Positions 12,451-23,900 of a DNA stretch of 64,000 nucleotides are shown here, one piece after another. Location of the stretch: the NCBI GenBank assembly GCA_963576735.1, contig OY755184.1, positions 4,960,001 through 5,024,000 on the forward strand, read 5' to 3'. A program made the translations under genes and the position numbers. The stretch is from Bedellia somnulentella. Its lineage: Eukaryota > Arthropoda > Insecta > Lepidoptera > Bedelliidae. How positions within the stretch are numbered: position 1 is the stretch's first letter; each line of letters begins with the position of its first letter. The notes under the pieces are model-generated. The model made no database searches, had not been told where the DNA came from, and saw only the letters and a list, made by a program, of their open reading frames with translations.

Positions 12451-12567
12451 ATGGACATGGACATGTCCAGCAGCTGATTTTATCTACATTAAATTATAAT
12501 AATAATTAGCTAGGCTATAAATATACAACATCAATTTATAATTATCTTACTCAGTCTTACACCCAAA

Positions 12568-12837
12568 ATGTCTGTTTTACGGCTGTCGCGGCTGATTGGT
12601 AATATGAGAAATAACAGTATTAGCAATTCTCAAAAAGTTCTAAGAAGACCAGCAACAACTACAGAGACGGGAGCTATCCTTCCTGAGCCAGAGAAGACAC
12701 CATTCGGATTAGTTGGAATAGTATGTGCAGTCGTTCCAGGACTACTTATAGGCGCCGCAATTAGTAAGAATATCGCAAATTTCCTTGAAGAAAATGAATT
12801 GTTTGTACCTTCCGATGATGACGACGACGATGATTAA
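12568..12837 (+). CDS. SMDT1: Essential MCU regulator EMRE, mitochondrial
   Basis: EMRE is the small inner-membrane protein that bridges the calcium uniporter pore MCU to its MICU gatekeepers and is needed for calcium uptake in animals. The 89-aa product has a basic N-terminus suited to mitochondrial import (about 1-30). The conserved block TGAILPEPEKTPFGL follows, then one membrane span (about 46-66) containing the GxxxS-type GAAIS that contacts MCU in the family. It ends LFVPSDDDDDDD, the acidic tail that in the human protein binds MICU1. Length and layout match animal EMRE. ATG 12568 is the first in frame, and the coding part has no intron. A GTAAGT at 12846 shortly after the stop suggests a 3' UTR intron. 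Confidence 0.95.
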   Translation: MSVLRLSRLIGNMRNNSISNSQKVLRRPATTTETGAILPEPEKTPFGLVGIVCAVVPGLLIGAAISKNIANFLEENELFVPSDDDDDDD

Positions 12838-14730
12838 TCACCGAAGTAAGTACACCATTTTGTTACAGAACAACGTAGTTATCTATTTTTTGGTAGTGTG
12901 CCAGCTAAATTTATAGATTAATGTTGATAAAAACACTGCAACCCCCATAGAAACAATGATTAATCTGAAGGCATTATCTACCTCTTCTTACTGCTGTATT
13001 TCCACAAAAGGGTAGCCGAAGCTTCAGAATCATAAATACTTCTGCCACATTTTGTAGTTAATGGGGAAAAGAGAGAAAACCAAACTGGTGATGCTGATGA
13101 TATGTCTTGCCTTATCTTATGTGCTTAGCAGATATGCAATCATAAATACTGCCAGCTATTGTGCAGTAATTGTTGTTCTCTATTACCATAGTTCTATAGA
13201 CTAAATATAACCACCAACTGTCAAGGATCTCATTTGTTACATGTAGAACCGGTTCACACAATATTACAATATAAGTAGGCATAGAAAAGATGGACCGTAA
13301 GGCTTTAAGCAACAGAGTGCTGTAATGACTTATTGCTTGTTACAATCACACATTTGAAGAAAATTATTTACTTGTGCCATTATTTAAGTCATTAATGATT
13401 GCATGATGGTGATATATAAGGGTTTTGCAACAAGAACTTTGTTTTTCAAAACCAAGAATTTAGATGAAGACTATTAAAATTGTTATTGAATTATGAAAAA
13501 AGTGTATGGCAATTATGAATGGAAAATGATATCTTGCAAATGATAACTGGTCAGCTAAATTATATACATTAAGGATGGTTTCTATATAGAGCCAATTGAA
13601 TTGATTGATGCCTTAAAACTCAAATTCAGTCATGTGAATAACAAAGAACCCGCCAAAAAGTTAATTTGATGAAAGAATCTTCATCTGTCAATGTCCTTGC
13701 GGTGAACATTTGCCAGATATCATTTTCATTCATAAGTGGAAAAAGAATTCATCGTAATTAAGTAGAAATAATTTTAACTCAAAACTGAACAAGACTATGT
13801 GCATTGTAACAACATTATAAAGTCATATTATATATGAGATTTAAATATATAATATTGAAAGTAAAGCAGACTGAAAGTGTGTGTATCCAAAAGTGATCAT
13901 GATATGATAATAATCAGTATGAGCAGACGCTCCATTTTATCAATACTAGGTAATTTTTTACATTTTTTTGCTCCATTGGTCATTTGAAATGATCAAATCA
14001 CAGAATTAAGTTAATTTTTATTAGTAGTATTTCATTTAATTACTAAATTCCATGATAGTATGCTTGTTTTTCAAAATTTTGAGTTGGGTACTTTTAGTCT
14101 TAGTATGTGTTGATATTTTCTTAAGTAAATAACATCTTAATTATCTTCACCATCAAACTTTTTGTTGTAATTAACGACATACCTCTATTGTCACCTAATA
14201 TATTTATATGCATACTATGTTCAAAATAATCCCTTTTATTTCCACTGGAAGTGGTTACATATTCATGTTTAACTTATATAATGTCATTGTTTTCTCATTC
14301 TGTTTCAGAACTGCAGGCGCAGATTATCTAGGGATAGTATATAAAAGCAGATATTTCTGGTTAAGTATTTATTGTTAAGAATTACAAAACAGATTACAAA
14401 TGTGGTATATTTGTGCTTTTTTAAGTAGTTAGAATTTTATTAAACAATATTTATATGCCTCTATGAATCTCTATATCATACAATTTTTATGTCATTGTAA
14501 ATCATTTTTTAATTTTTATTTACATTGTGTATTTCATTTACATTTAATAGTCCTATTCTTAAGATAAAATGCATAAATAATTTCATAATGTAGTAGCAAG
14601 CAATGTTATAAATACTAGTCAAATAATTTAATTGTAATAAAACACAAGGGACAGAAAAATGCAGTAATGTTATATTGTGCAAACACTATGTTGTAAAGAA
14701 AAAGCAAATAAATGAATTGCAAATCAGCAA
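12838..14730 (+). other. SMDT1: EMRE 3' UTR with probable intron
   Basis: A donor GTAAGT at 12846-12851 pairs well with a polypyrimidine acceptor ending at 14308 (tctgtttcag). The spliced 3' UTR would then run to poly(A) signals AATAAA at 14636-14641 or 14707-14712. The putative intron holds an R-A fragment (about 13005-13090, minus) and otherwise AT-rich sequence. An intron so close after the stop (about 8 nt) would not normally trigger nonsense-mediated decay. This is inferred from signals only. Confidence 0.5.
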
Positions 14731-14761
14731 ATGGCGTGTTTCAGTCTTTAATTTTATCAGT

Positions 14762-14767
14762 TTTATT
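14762..14767 (-). terminator. Candidate Flightless-I poly(A) signal
   Basis: Minus-strand AATAAA 172 bases beyond the Flightless-I stop (14939). It lies only about 50 bases from the plus-strand EMRE signal at 14707-14712, so the two genes appear to end tail to tail. Confidence 0.4.
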
Positions 14768-14938
14768 TTCGGAAGCCCTTACGCTCATATTTGTTTATAA
14801 TACATCATAGTATATTCAAGGTCATTCCAAAACAAATTCAATACAGATATGAAAGATACTTGTTTAAAATACTGTTTCTCTTACAAAATATAAGGTTTTA
14901 TATGAGCTTCATCAAATTGAGCTGTCATACTTCATTTC

Positions 14939-17900
14939 TTACTCTGGAGGACGCTTGTGCTCCCCCCAGCCGTGGAAGCATTTGGTGAATCTGCGAGACT
15001 CTTTATTTTTCAAGGTGAGGAATAATTTTCTTGGCCTATCGGGTTGTATGGTTTTCATGTGTTGAATGTATACCTGAAAATGAGAGATAGATTTAAATGG
15101 GTTTATAGCACACTGGTTAAGTTGGCCTCGAGAAAAATATAATAAGGTAGAGATAAGACATATATATAACATACATACATACATATACTCACGGCTGTAA
15201 ATCCCTAGAAGGGGTAGCTTGAGCTAAGGAATTAGAAATTCCTCAGCCAAGCCGCAATACCGTTAGTCGCCTCTTACGTACACCCATCGGTAGAAACGGG
15301 GTAGTGCTATTCTAAGCGGACACTACACGGCGATATATATAACCTTCGAGACTAAGAAACAATCATACATATTCATGAACAAATTTTTGGACTAAACAGG
15401 AATCACACCTGCTTGTCCTACGACCTAACTTTCATAACACAGGTGTCTTTAAGAACATTGTCTTATACCATTGGTCTGTTTACTAATGGATAAGAAATAA
15501 TGGAAAACAAAGCCAAATAATTTGCGACACAAAATGGCTGACAACTAATGAATTGTTAGCAGAGGTTAGTTTTTTTGCTGCTTAGCACCAAAATTAATAG
15601 AAGAAAGAAAGAAAAACATTTATTCGCTGCTACACACGTACAAAAAAGACACATAGCACAAAAATATATACAAACACACAGAAAAAAATAACTAATAAAA
15701 AACAATATCAAACACACTAATTCCAAGATATAAAACTCATAAAACAATAGCCATATAACCTGCGTAGTAGCAACGAATTTGGAAGCTGACTCAGCATTAT
15801 CGTTGTGAGTAAGTGAAATACCTCACAACACTGATTTTCAGTCAGCACCAAAATAAAAATATAAAAGTAAAGACGTCACATATTCAAATTTAGTGACAAA
15901 TAGAACTTATAACATACTTCTATAAATAATAGAAGTAGAAAGTACCTCTTTACTAAATTAATATATAAAATCTACACATATACTTATATACTACATATAC
16001 ATAAATATAAATACATAAGAGACTCCACCTGCAGACAAACTGTTAAAACAGTTATGTTATTAAAGATTAATAAATAAATAATAGTTATAGTAAACTTTAA
16101 TTATCAATATGTTCTACTACTTACTTCATACAAGGAAAAACTAAATAAACAAAGTTAATTTAATAAAATACGAATACAGATTTGGTAATAAATAAATAAT
16201 TGTTAACGAGGATGTGCTGGAATAAATGAAGGATTTTGCTTAACCAGCAAGTAATGTTTAAGCTTTCGCTTAAAAGTATACTTACTGGGAGCATTTTGGA
16301 TAGGTGCGGGAAGGTCATTCCAGCACTTAGACGCCGCAAACCTGAAACTGCCTCGAAACGCTGCCGTGCGGTGCATTGGTAAGATAGCTCTGCTTTTAAA
16401 ATGGTAGTTACTCCTGGACCATTGAAATTTATTAAATAAATATCTTGGAGTTTCAAACTTTACTACACCGAACAACAGCGTCGCAAGATGTAGTTTTCTA
16501 CGTGACTGCATTTTCAATAGCGCGTCGTCCAAATACGGAGTGACATGGGATCGAGGAGGGATACGAAAACAAAAACGTGACGCTGTATCAATTTCTGTGA
16601 TCGACCAAGAATACAGTTAACATAGACAACAACAATACTACACACACGACGACAGGATAGTCAAATGGGTAGAGCACCCGCCCGTAAACAGACAGGCGTG
16701 AGTTCAAATCCCGAGTCGGGATTGTCAAGACTCTTCTAAAGTCATAAGTGTGGTCGAAATTTTTCTTTCCTTTATTTATTAGTAAAAATCCCCACATGAG
16801 GTTTTTAATGAACAAAAACATTCAAATGTTAACCTTTATAAAACGAATAAAAAGACAAACTCCTGCATTTTTTTGTTATAATAGTGATATAAAGGCAAAA
16901 CACAGTAAACAGATGTGTGTTTTTCCTCACCTGAGCAGATTTGTAGGCGAGCTTGATTTCCACTTCGGAGCACTTGGCTCCTAACCACAGGAAGACCTGC
17001 TCCCCGTTGTCCAGGATCATGATGTCGTCGTCAGCTAAGTCATCCTGGGATAGTAAAAGTAACTTTTTATATACAGTTTATATGTATATCAATATAAAAA
17101 GGGAGGGTGTGTTTGTTTGTCATTACTAGATCAATAAAAAAGTCTATATACGATAGGTACAGTTCTCCAAAATTAATAATGCGCATGCAGATTTTCGGTA
17201 ATTCTCGTATTCCGGAAAAACCCGAATAACCCAGGTCTGCAATGGTTTTCCCCTTTCAGTTTTGATGACTGATTTGGATAGATTTTGGGGCGCTGATTAC
17301 AGGAAAAATATTTAAAAAAATCCATCACGTCAGGTTTTTTAGTTATTAAGCATCGTTTAATTTTTCCAAAATTACCTAGGCCTTCCTAGTTTTTAAATAA
17401 TATTTTATTTAAATCGATTCGAATTAAACAAAAAATGCACTGAATGCATTAGACACTAATTAATGAGTTCTAATAAATATAAAATTAGTTAAATAAAACT
17501 TAATTAACTAAGTGACATACCTTTATTATAAAAAAAAAATAGGACTTTTGAGTCATTTGCTAAATACTTCTTTTCTAGTAGACTTAATGTTTTTTTTTAT
17601 AAAAATTCACTTAAATCGTTAGAAAAGAGTTAATGAAGGTAGATGATATATTTTTTGTATAAATAGCAATATCATTTTTTCTACAAATCAGTACTTCTGT
17701 GCAATTCATAACGCTCACTTGAAAAATGTCATCGCGAAAGTGTAAGAGATAAGTGGGGATGATAAAACAATTTGTAAAGGCGCTAAACAAAGAAGGAGAA
17801 GGTTTTAAATATGGCAAATATTTAACACGGCAACTGAAATCCTTTTTAGGCAACTTACTATTAAGTCACAAAAAAACTAACTTTGCAGTGATTAAATATC

Positions 17901-20900
17901 TTAGCAACTATTAAACTATTCAAGCAACAAAATGCTAGGATCAAAAAACTAAAAAAACGGCTGCTACTGTAAGGTATCAAATATATCAAGCGGGATCAGT
18001 GTAAAACTGGTTGAGGTATTATAAAACCTAATGTGGCGACTAATTTTTCCGAGGGGATATCATACATTCTTCACTGGCAACTATTGAATGTCATTATAAA
18101 AATACACATCTGGCAGCGATTTTTAGGTACCTTTAATACTGAAAATGGGTATTATAATAATGTATTTGGATATTAGAATATTGTTTGCAGATTCGTAAAT
18201 TCTTGAAAAGGCGGCAAATGCGCTCGCTCGCTTTTTTATTTTTGTGACTATAATATTAAGTAAATTACATATTATGTGTATTGAAGTAAAAATTAATAAA
18301 AATAAAATAAATTGGGTTAGGTTAAAAGTTGCTTCACCCAGCCTAATGGGCAGATGCAATTAAGTTAGGGAAGGAAAACAGAGGGAGGAACGGGGGGCGA
18401 AGCCCCCCTCATTAAAAAACAATTAATCACCACAATTGTTTCTGTGCTATGTTAGGTTAGGGTTAGCTTGTGTCCCTTAGAGAGGAAATAGGAACCCCAC
18501 GAAGCGGGGTGACGTCGACCCGCTGTTAGGTGAGGTTAAGTTGTGTAGGTGTAGGTTCATTTAAAAGAGGGAATGTTAATAAAATAGACCAAGAATAGTT
18601 TTATAGCATGTCACAATTTGGTTAATTTAGATCCCTACAAATGTAGCCAAAAGTATTTTTTTAAGATCTATTTTGTATTTATTTCAGACCTCATTTTAGA
18701 ATTTATGAAAGCCTATTTTAACTTTTTTATCCGCCAATAATTTGTCGCCTTAGAAGAAATTAAATTGCCACAAAAGAAAATCACTGCCACATAAAATTTA
18801 AATAAAACCTCAAAACTCATTAAAAAGCCGCCGCTTTCTAGTTAAAATGCTACCTCTAATTAGTCGCCAAAGTAGATTATTTACTATCCATTTTCAGTTT
18901 TTTTACGACTTGAAATGGCATCAATTTGTCGCCGCGTTAAATACATGCCTTTAAATATCTACACCAAATATTTCCGTCTCTCTCTGAAGCTAAACTGAAA
19001 GAAGGTATATTCGTTGGTCCGGACATAAGAAAATTGATGAAAGATACAGCTTTCGATGAAAAATTGAGTGAAATTGAGTTAGAAGCCTGGAAATCTTTTA
19101 AGAAATTAGTAAGACATTTCCTAGGAAACCACAAAATCCCAAATTATGAAGAAATTGTGGAGATAATGATTGAAAATTACGGAAAAATGGGATGTTCGAT
19201 GAGCATTAAACTTCATTTCCTTAATTCACATTTGAACTACTTTCCTGATAACTTGGGAGCTGTAAGTGAAGAGCAAGGCGAAAGATTTCACCAGGATTTG
19301 AAGGAGATGGAACGTCGCTATCAGGGAAAGTGGAATAAAACAATGATGGCAGACTATTGTTGGCTGTTAAAGCGAGATGATGCAATTCGCAATTTCAAGC
19401 GAAAATCTCACAATCGGAGCTTCAGTGAAAAAAAAGCAAGATACCACAAAAGTATTTGATATTTTTATTTATTTTTTTATTGTCCCCCAAATATATTTTT
19501 AATGTTTTAAAGTCATGTAATTGTTTCTTAATTGTAATAAAAAATAAATACTCAAATAAAGTCGTGTTTTTTTTCAATTTTACAAAGTAGGGATTTTTCA
19601 AAAAACTGAGGGTGATAGAAAAAAACCAAGTACATATTCGTAATCTACGCACCAAAATACCCCAAGATCAGCATTCAAATCCAAAAGGGGAAAATAAAAG
19701 TTAAAATTTGCAGGTCTGTGTAATTGCATCGTAAGCGCCCTAAACGATGCACTTGCATTTTGCAACTTGTCTTAAGGTAATGCGAGTCAATATCATGTGT
19801 TCTCAAACGAAAACAATTCGGGCGAGCGGTGGCTGTTGCCGGGGAGTCAAAGGTCCGTCAATGTCAATCGTCTTTCTTTACATATTGTTGGTGACCGCAC
19901 GTGTTCTCTCTGTGTTGAATTATATAGAGCTGCTATCATACACCCTTCTTGGGTTTGTTTTCAAATGTGAATTTAATTTTAACTTTATTGGAGCCAAGCT
20001 TCATTTACCCCCGACTTTCTTTTTGTATTAGGCTTGTCACCGAACTCCTCCTTAGACAACAGTCAAGTTTTTTCACTTAATCACTCTACATACATATCGT
20101 CTCCCGACGCTCGGGGGCCACGATCGTTGCCGAATTTTGGAGAACTGTAACTAAACCTTTAACCAACCAACCAGGATTATGATGTCGTCGTCAGCCAGAT
20201 CATCCTGGGATAGTGACAATAAAAAACAAACTCTTTATATACTGCTTATATTTAAATTATAGAAAGGTAGGGATTGTTTGTTTATCCTGACTAGGCTTAA
20301 CACGAATAATCAATGAGAAAATACTATAGGTAAAGTTAACCTTCAGAAACATGGGCTATGTAAAATCTAGCTAAATGTTTTGAGTCAATTTACGTTTATT
20401 AGGTAATTTTAAAATATAATTTCTCAAGCCTAGCCTGGCCTGACTTGCAGATTACCCCCAAAATCACTTTTGTTACTATAATACCAACAAAATTGGGCTT
20501 GGCCCCAGAGCTTTTGCGAATAGTAATTTAATTATTAAGTCACTTTGACAGTTATACAACCTTCAGCATATCTGTATGTACCGAACGTGAAGTTTGATTA
20601 TAATATGCCTTGTGGAGACTTCCGAAAAAAATCAACGGTTTTGGATATAAATGCAGGCAGTTCTGATAATAGTAAAATACATCTAAACAACTTTATTATA
20701 AGTCAGTAAAGTAATTTAAGTTATAAATTATACATCCGTATATTATAAGAAAGTCTCACCTGACAGAAATCCGTACATTTCTCCGAGACAGTGAAGTACC
20801 CCTTCTCATTGGAGCACCGAAACAGCCGCGTGTAGTTGAGGAAGTCTGCGTCGGTGTCGTAGGGTTTTTGGCCGCCGAGGCCTACCCAGAAGAAGTTGTC

Positions 20901-23900
20901 GGGTTCGTTGCCTTCTGTTAGCACCTGGTGGAAAAACAACTTATTATAATAATAATAAAAACAATTGCTGTGTAATGTCGGCTTAGAATAGCACTACCCC
21001 ATTTCTTCCGGTGAGTGTACGTAAGAGGCGACTAACGGTATTGGGGCTTTTACGGGATTTTTGGGCGATGCGGTTGGAGACCCATCACCAACAACCTTTA
21101 TTTTACCATATTTTCCCCACTCAACTTTCCAAACGTGGTGGGTGAGGATTTTCGAATTCCTTAGCTCTGGTTACCCCTTCTAGGGATTTATAGCCGTGAG
21201 TACATGTATGTATGTAAAAACAATAATAAAAATTTATTAAGTTTTCATAAGTATATAAAATTTGTCTTAACCTAGTTAGTTATTTAAAGTACAAAAGTAT
21301 AACATTTTCCTGTTCCTATATGTAATACTATATTATGTAGTACAAATAAGTTAAAACGTCTTAAGTGAATATTATCATGTACTCATGCTATTGCAAGAGG
21401 ATAGGTTGTGTTACACCATACATAAATAATGATATGTTGATTGCTTTTAGTTATTTCAAACGACAAGTAATTAAATTTTGTATAGATATTTTAATCGAAA
21501 AAATCGATGACCACATAATTTATACTGCAGGAAAAAAGTGGTCTACCATCTTGTATGTAAAAGTATCGCTCTGACGTCATTCAGATTCTTATCAAATAGA
21601 CCTTACGGAAATATTCATCACAGCCAGTTTAGACAATCTGCTATTGGGCTATAAGCCAACGACAGCATAATGGTTGTATCATACACTATATTACACATTA
21701 AAGTATGGAGACTAGGTGGCCAGAGTTTCGGTCTCTTTCTTGGCCTCTTCGCTTAATCGCGGCGTACACCACCCACGAAAATATAATTGGCATTTCAAGT
21801 GAGAGTGACATTTAACCCATTTATTCCCGCGGGTGTCGTACAAGACGACTAAAGGTATGGGGCCTTTTAAATTCAAGTTAGGCAATGTGGCTAGATACCC
21901 ATAACAATCAAATTCCAAAAGTGGCTGAGGTTAAATACGAATAACCTTTTTTGAAATTTGCTTTGAGCATAGGTTAGATTAGGTATTATATTACATGCTA
22001 TTTCCATATTACCTGCAAACTAATCCAAGGATTGTTGAACTTCTCCTCAGCGATCTGCTCAATGAGCTTGGCCGAGTCAGCGTCCGCTTTGTTCCCGACC
22101 CACGCGTACACGATGGCGGACGAGGTCTCGCTGTCTGCGCCCTCCAGCGGGACCAGCAGAATGTAACTGTCATGTGTGTGGGTTTTAGAATTGCTTTTGT
22201 GTTTTTTATGTTTAAAAAATATATAAAATATAGCCTATATTACTTCTAATATCTTCAAGAATATGTGTACAAAGTTTCATGATGATTGCTTCAGTAGTTT
22301 TTGCGTGAAAGCGTAACAAACAAACGAACATTCCTTAGATAAAAATAAAAGAAGAAGATGCGGCGTGAGCGTACAAATTGTCAACTAAATATGGGCCTTA
22401 TCGGTTTATCACCACACCGCACTACATCCATACGAACTGATACGAACACACACGACATGACGCAAAGATAAAGATAGAGCGATGGGCTCATATAGTCTGT
22501 CTCTGTCACTTAAACATGTCAGATTTCAAGGATAAAATGGCCGAAATTAATAATATCTTGCTTGTAAATAGATTTTTGGTGTATTTACGCATGAAACGTG
22601 ACTCCCTGTGATTTGTTTTTACGCCTTGAATGATTTGTGCACTGAATAAAGGCACAGCCAGGCATTTTAAGCGCTAATTGTATGAAAATTTTAATTTCGA
22701 TGTCAAAGATTATGTCAGCTCGTCGACTTGAAGTATCGTAGCGGACTAAACTCGACTGAAGCAAACCAAGTACATTGTACTCAGTTTAGTGGGTCCGCGC
22801 GCGGGCAGAGGTTGCCGCATCTTCTTCTTATTGTTTTTATCTAAGGAACATTCACATTAATAATATTAATAGGGAAATAGGGATTAGTTATATGTTCCTG
22901 CTTGCCATTGGTGGCAAGTTAATTGTTGATGTTTAGCCTTTGATAGGATTCGCTGTCTGCGCCCTTAGCGGGACCAGCAGTATGAAACTACAATGTGAGT
23001 GTTTAGTACAGGTTTAGTGATTACTAGTTATTAGTATCGCTTTTCTCTATAATCTACGACTATATATTTAAGCGCAAATAAAATAACATATACAATATCA
23101 TCATCACCATCACTACTCACCAAAAAGCACTATTAAGTTGCGCCGCGTCTGCCTTCACTTGAATGAGTCTCGTGCACAAAGCAGAGCCGTTGCTTCTCAA
23201 CTCATATAGTTCTACCGGTGCACGGCCCTCCTGTAAAACATACAATATAATAGAAAACTCTTTATTGCACCTTAAAATTATAACAAATTACAGAAATATT
23301 ACTATTCAATAGAAGTTCAAATGGCGGTCTTATCACTATGTTCATATTTTATGTTAGTTAAAAATTGTCGCATATAGATAGTGTTACAACTCTCTTGCTA
23401 CATTCTGAGTTGCTTGCTACATACAAACTACAGGCCGCAGAAAGCTGCAACTTGGTAAAGATGGCAATTCAGAATCCAGAGTTTTAGAAAATAATTTTAC
23501 AAAGGCTCCAAGGAGTTTTCAGAATTTTATTAAACTACATCTATATAGTACTCTATCATCTCTGCTCTGAAATAAGCGGGAACAAGTACCAATGAAACTT
23601 TATTTCAGCGCGGCATCAGCAGGATCTATTACTATGTACTATGCACGGATATATGTACTACTATGTACCATTATATAAGAAAATAAAGAGACTCTTCGTA
23701 CCTCCGTTTTGCTCCCCTCCTCCCTGATAAGGTATTATACCATTGTGCCTCTTATAAAAAAATGCCTTGCATACTACAACAACGCCTATAAGTTTAAGTA
23801 TCCTCAACCCATACTTACTGGTTTAGTATTCCTTTTGCCGTCTTTAATAATGAATCGTCTTCGGAAATGCGACATAAACTTCAATCCCTCTTGCTGCTGG

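Noticed and set aside
18360..18560. Telomere-like TTAGG words
   Set aside because: Only a few scattered copies within GTTAGGTTAG contexts next to GC hairpins; not an array, more likely part of a transposon.
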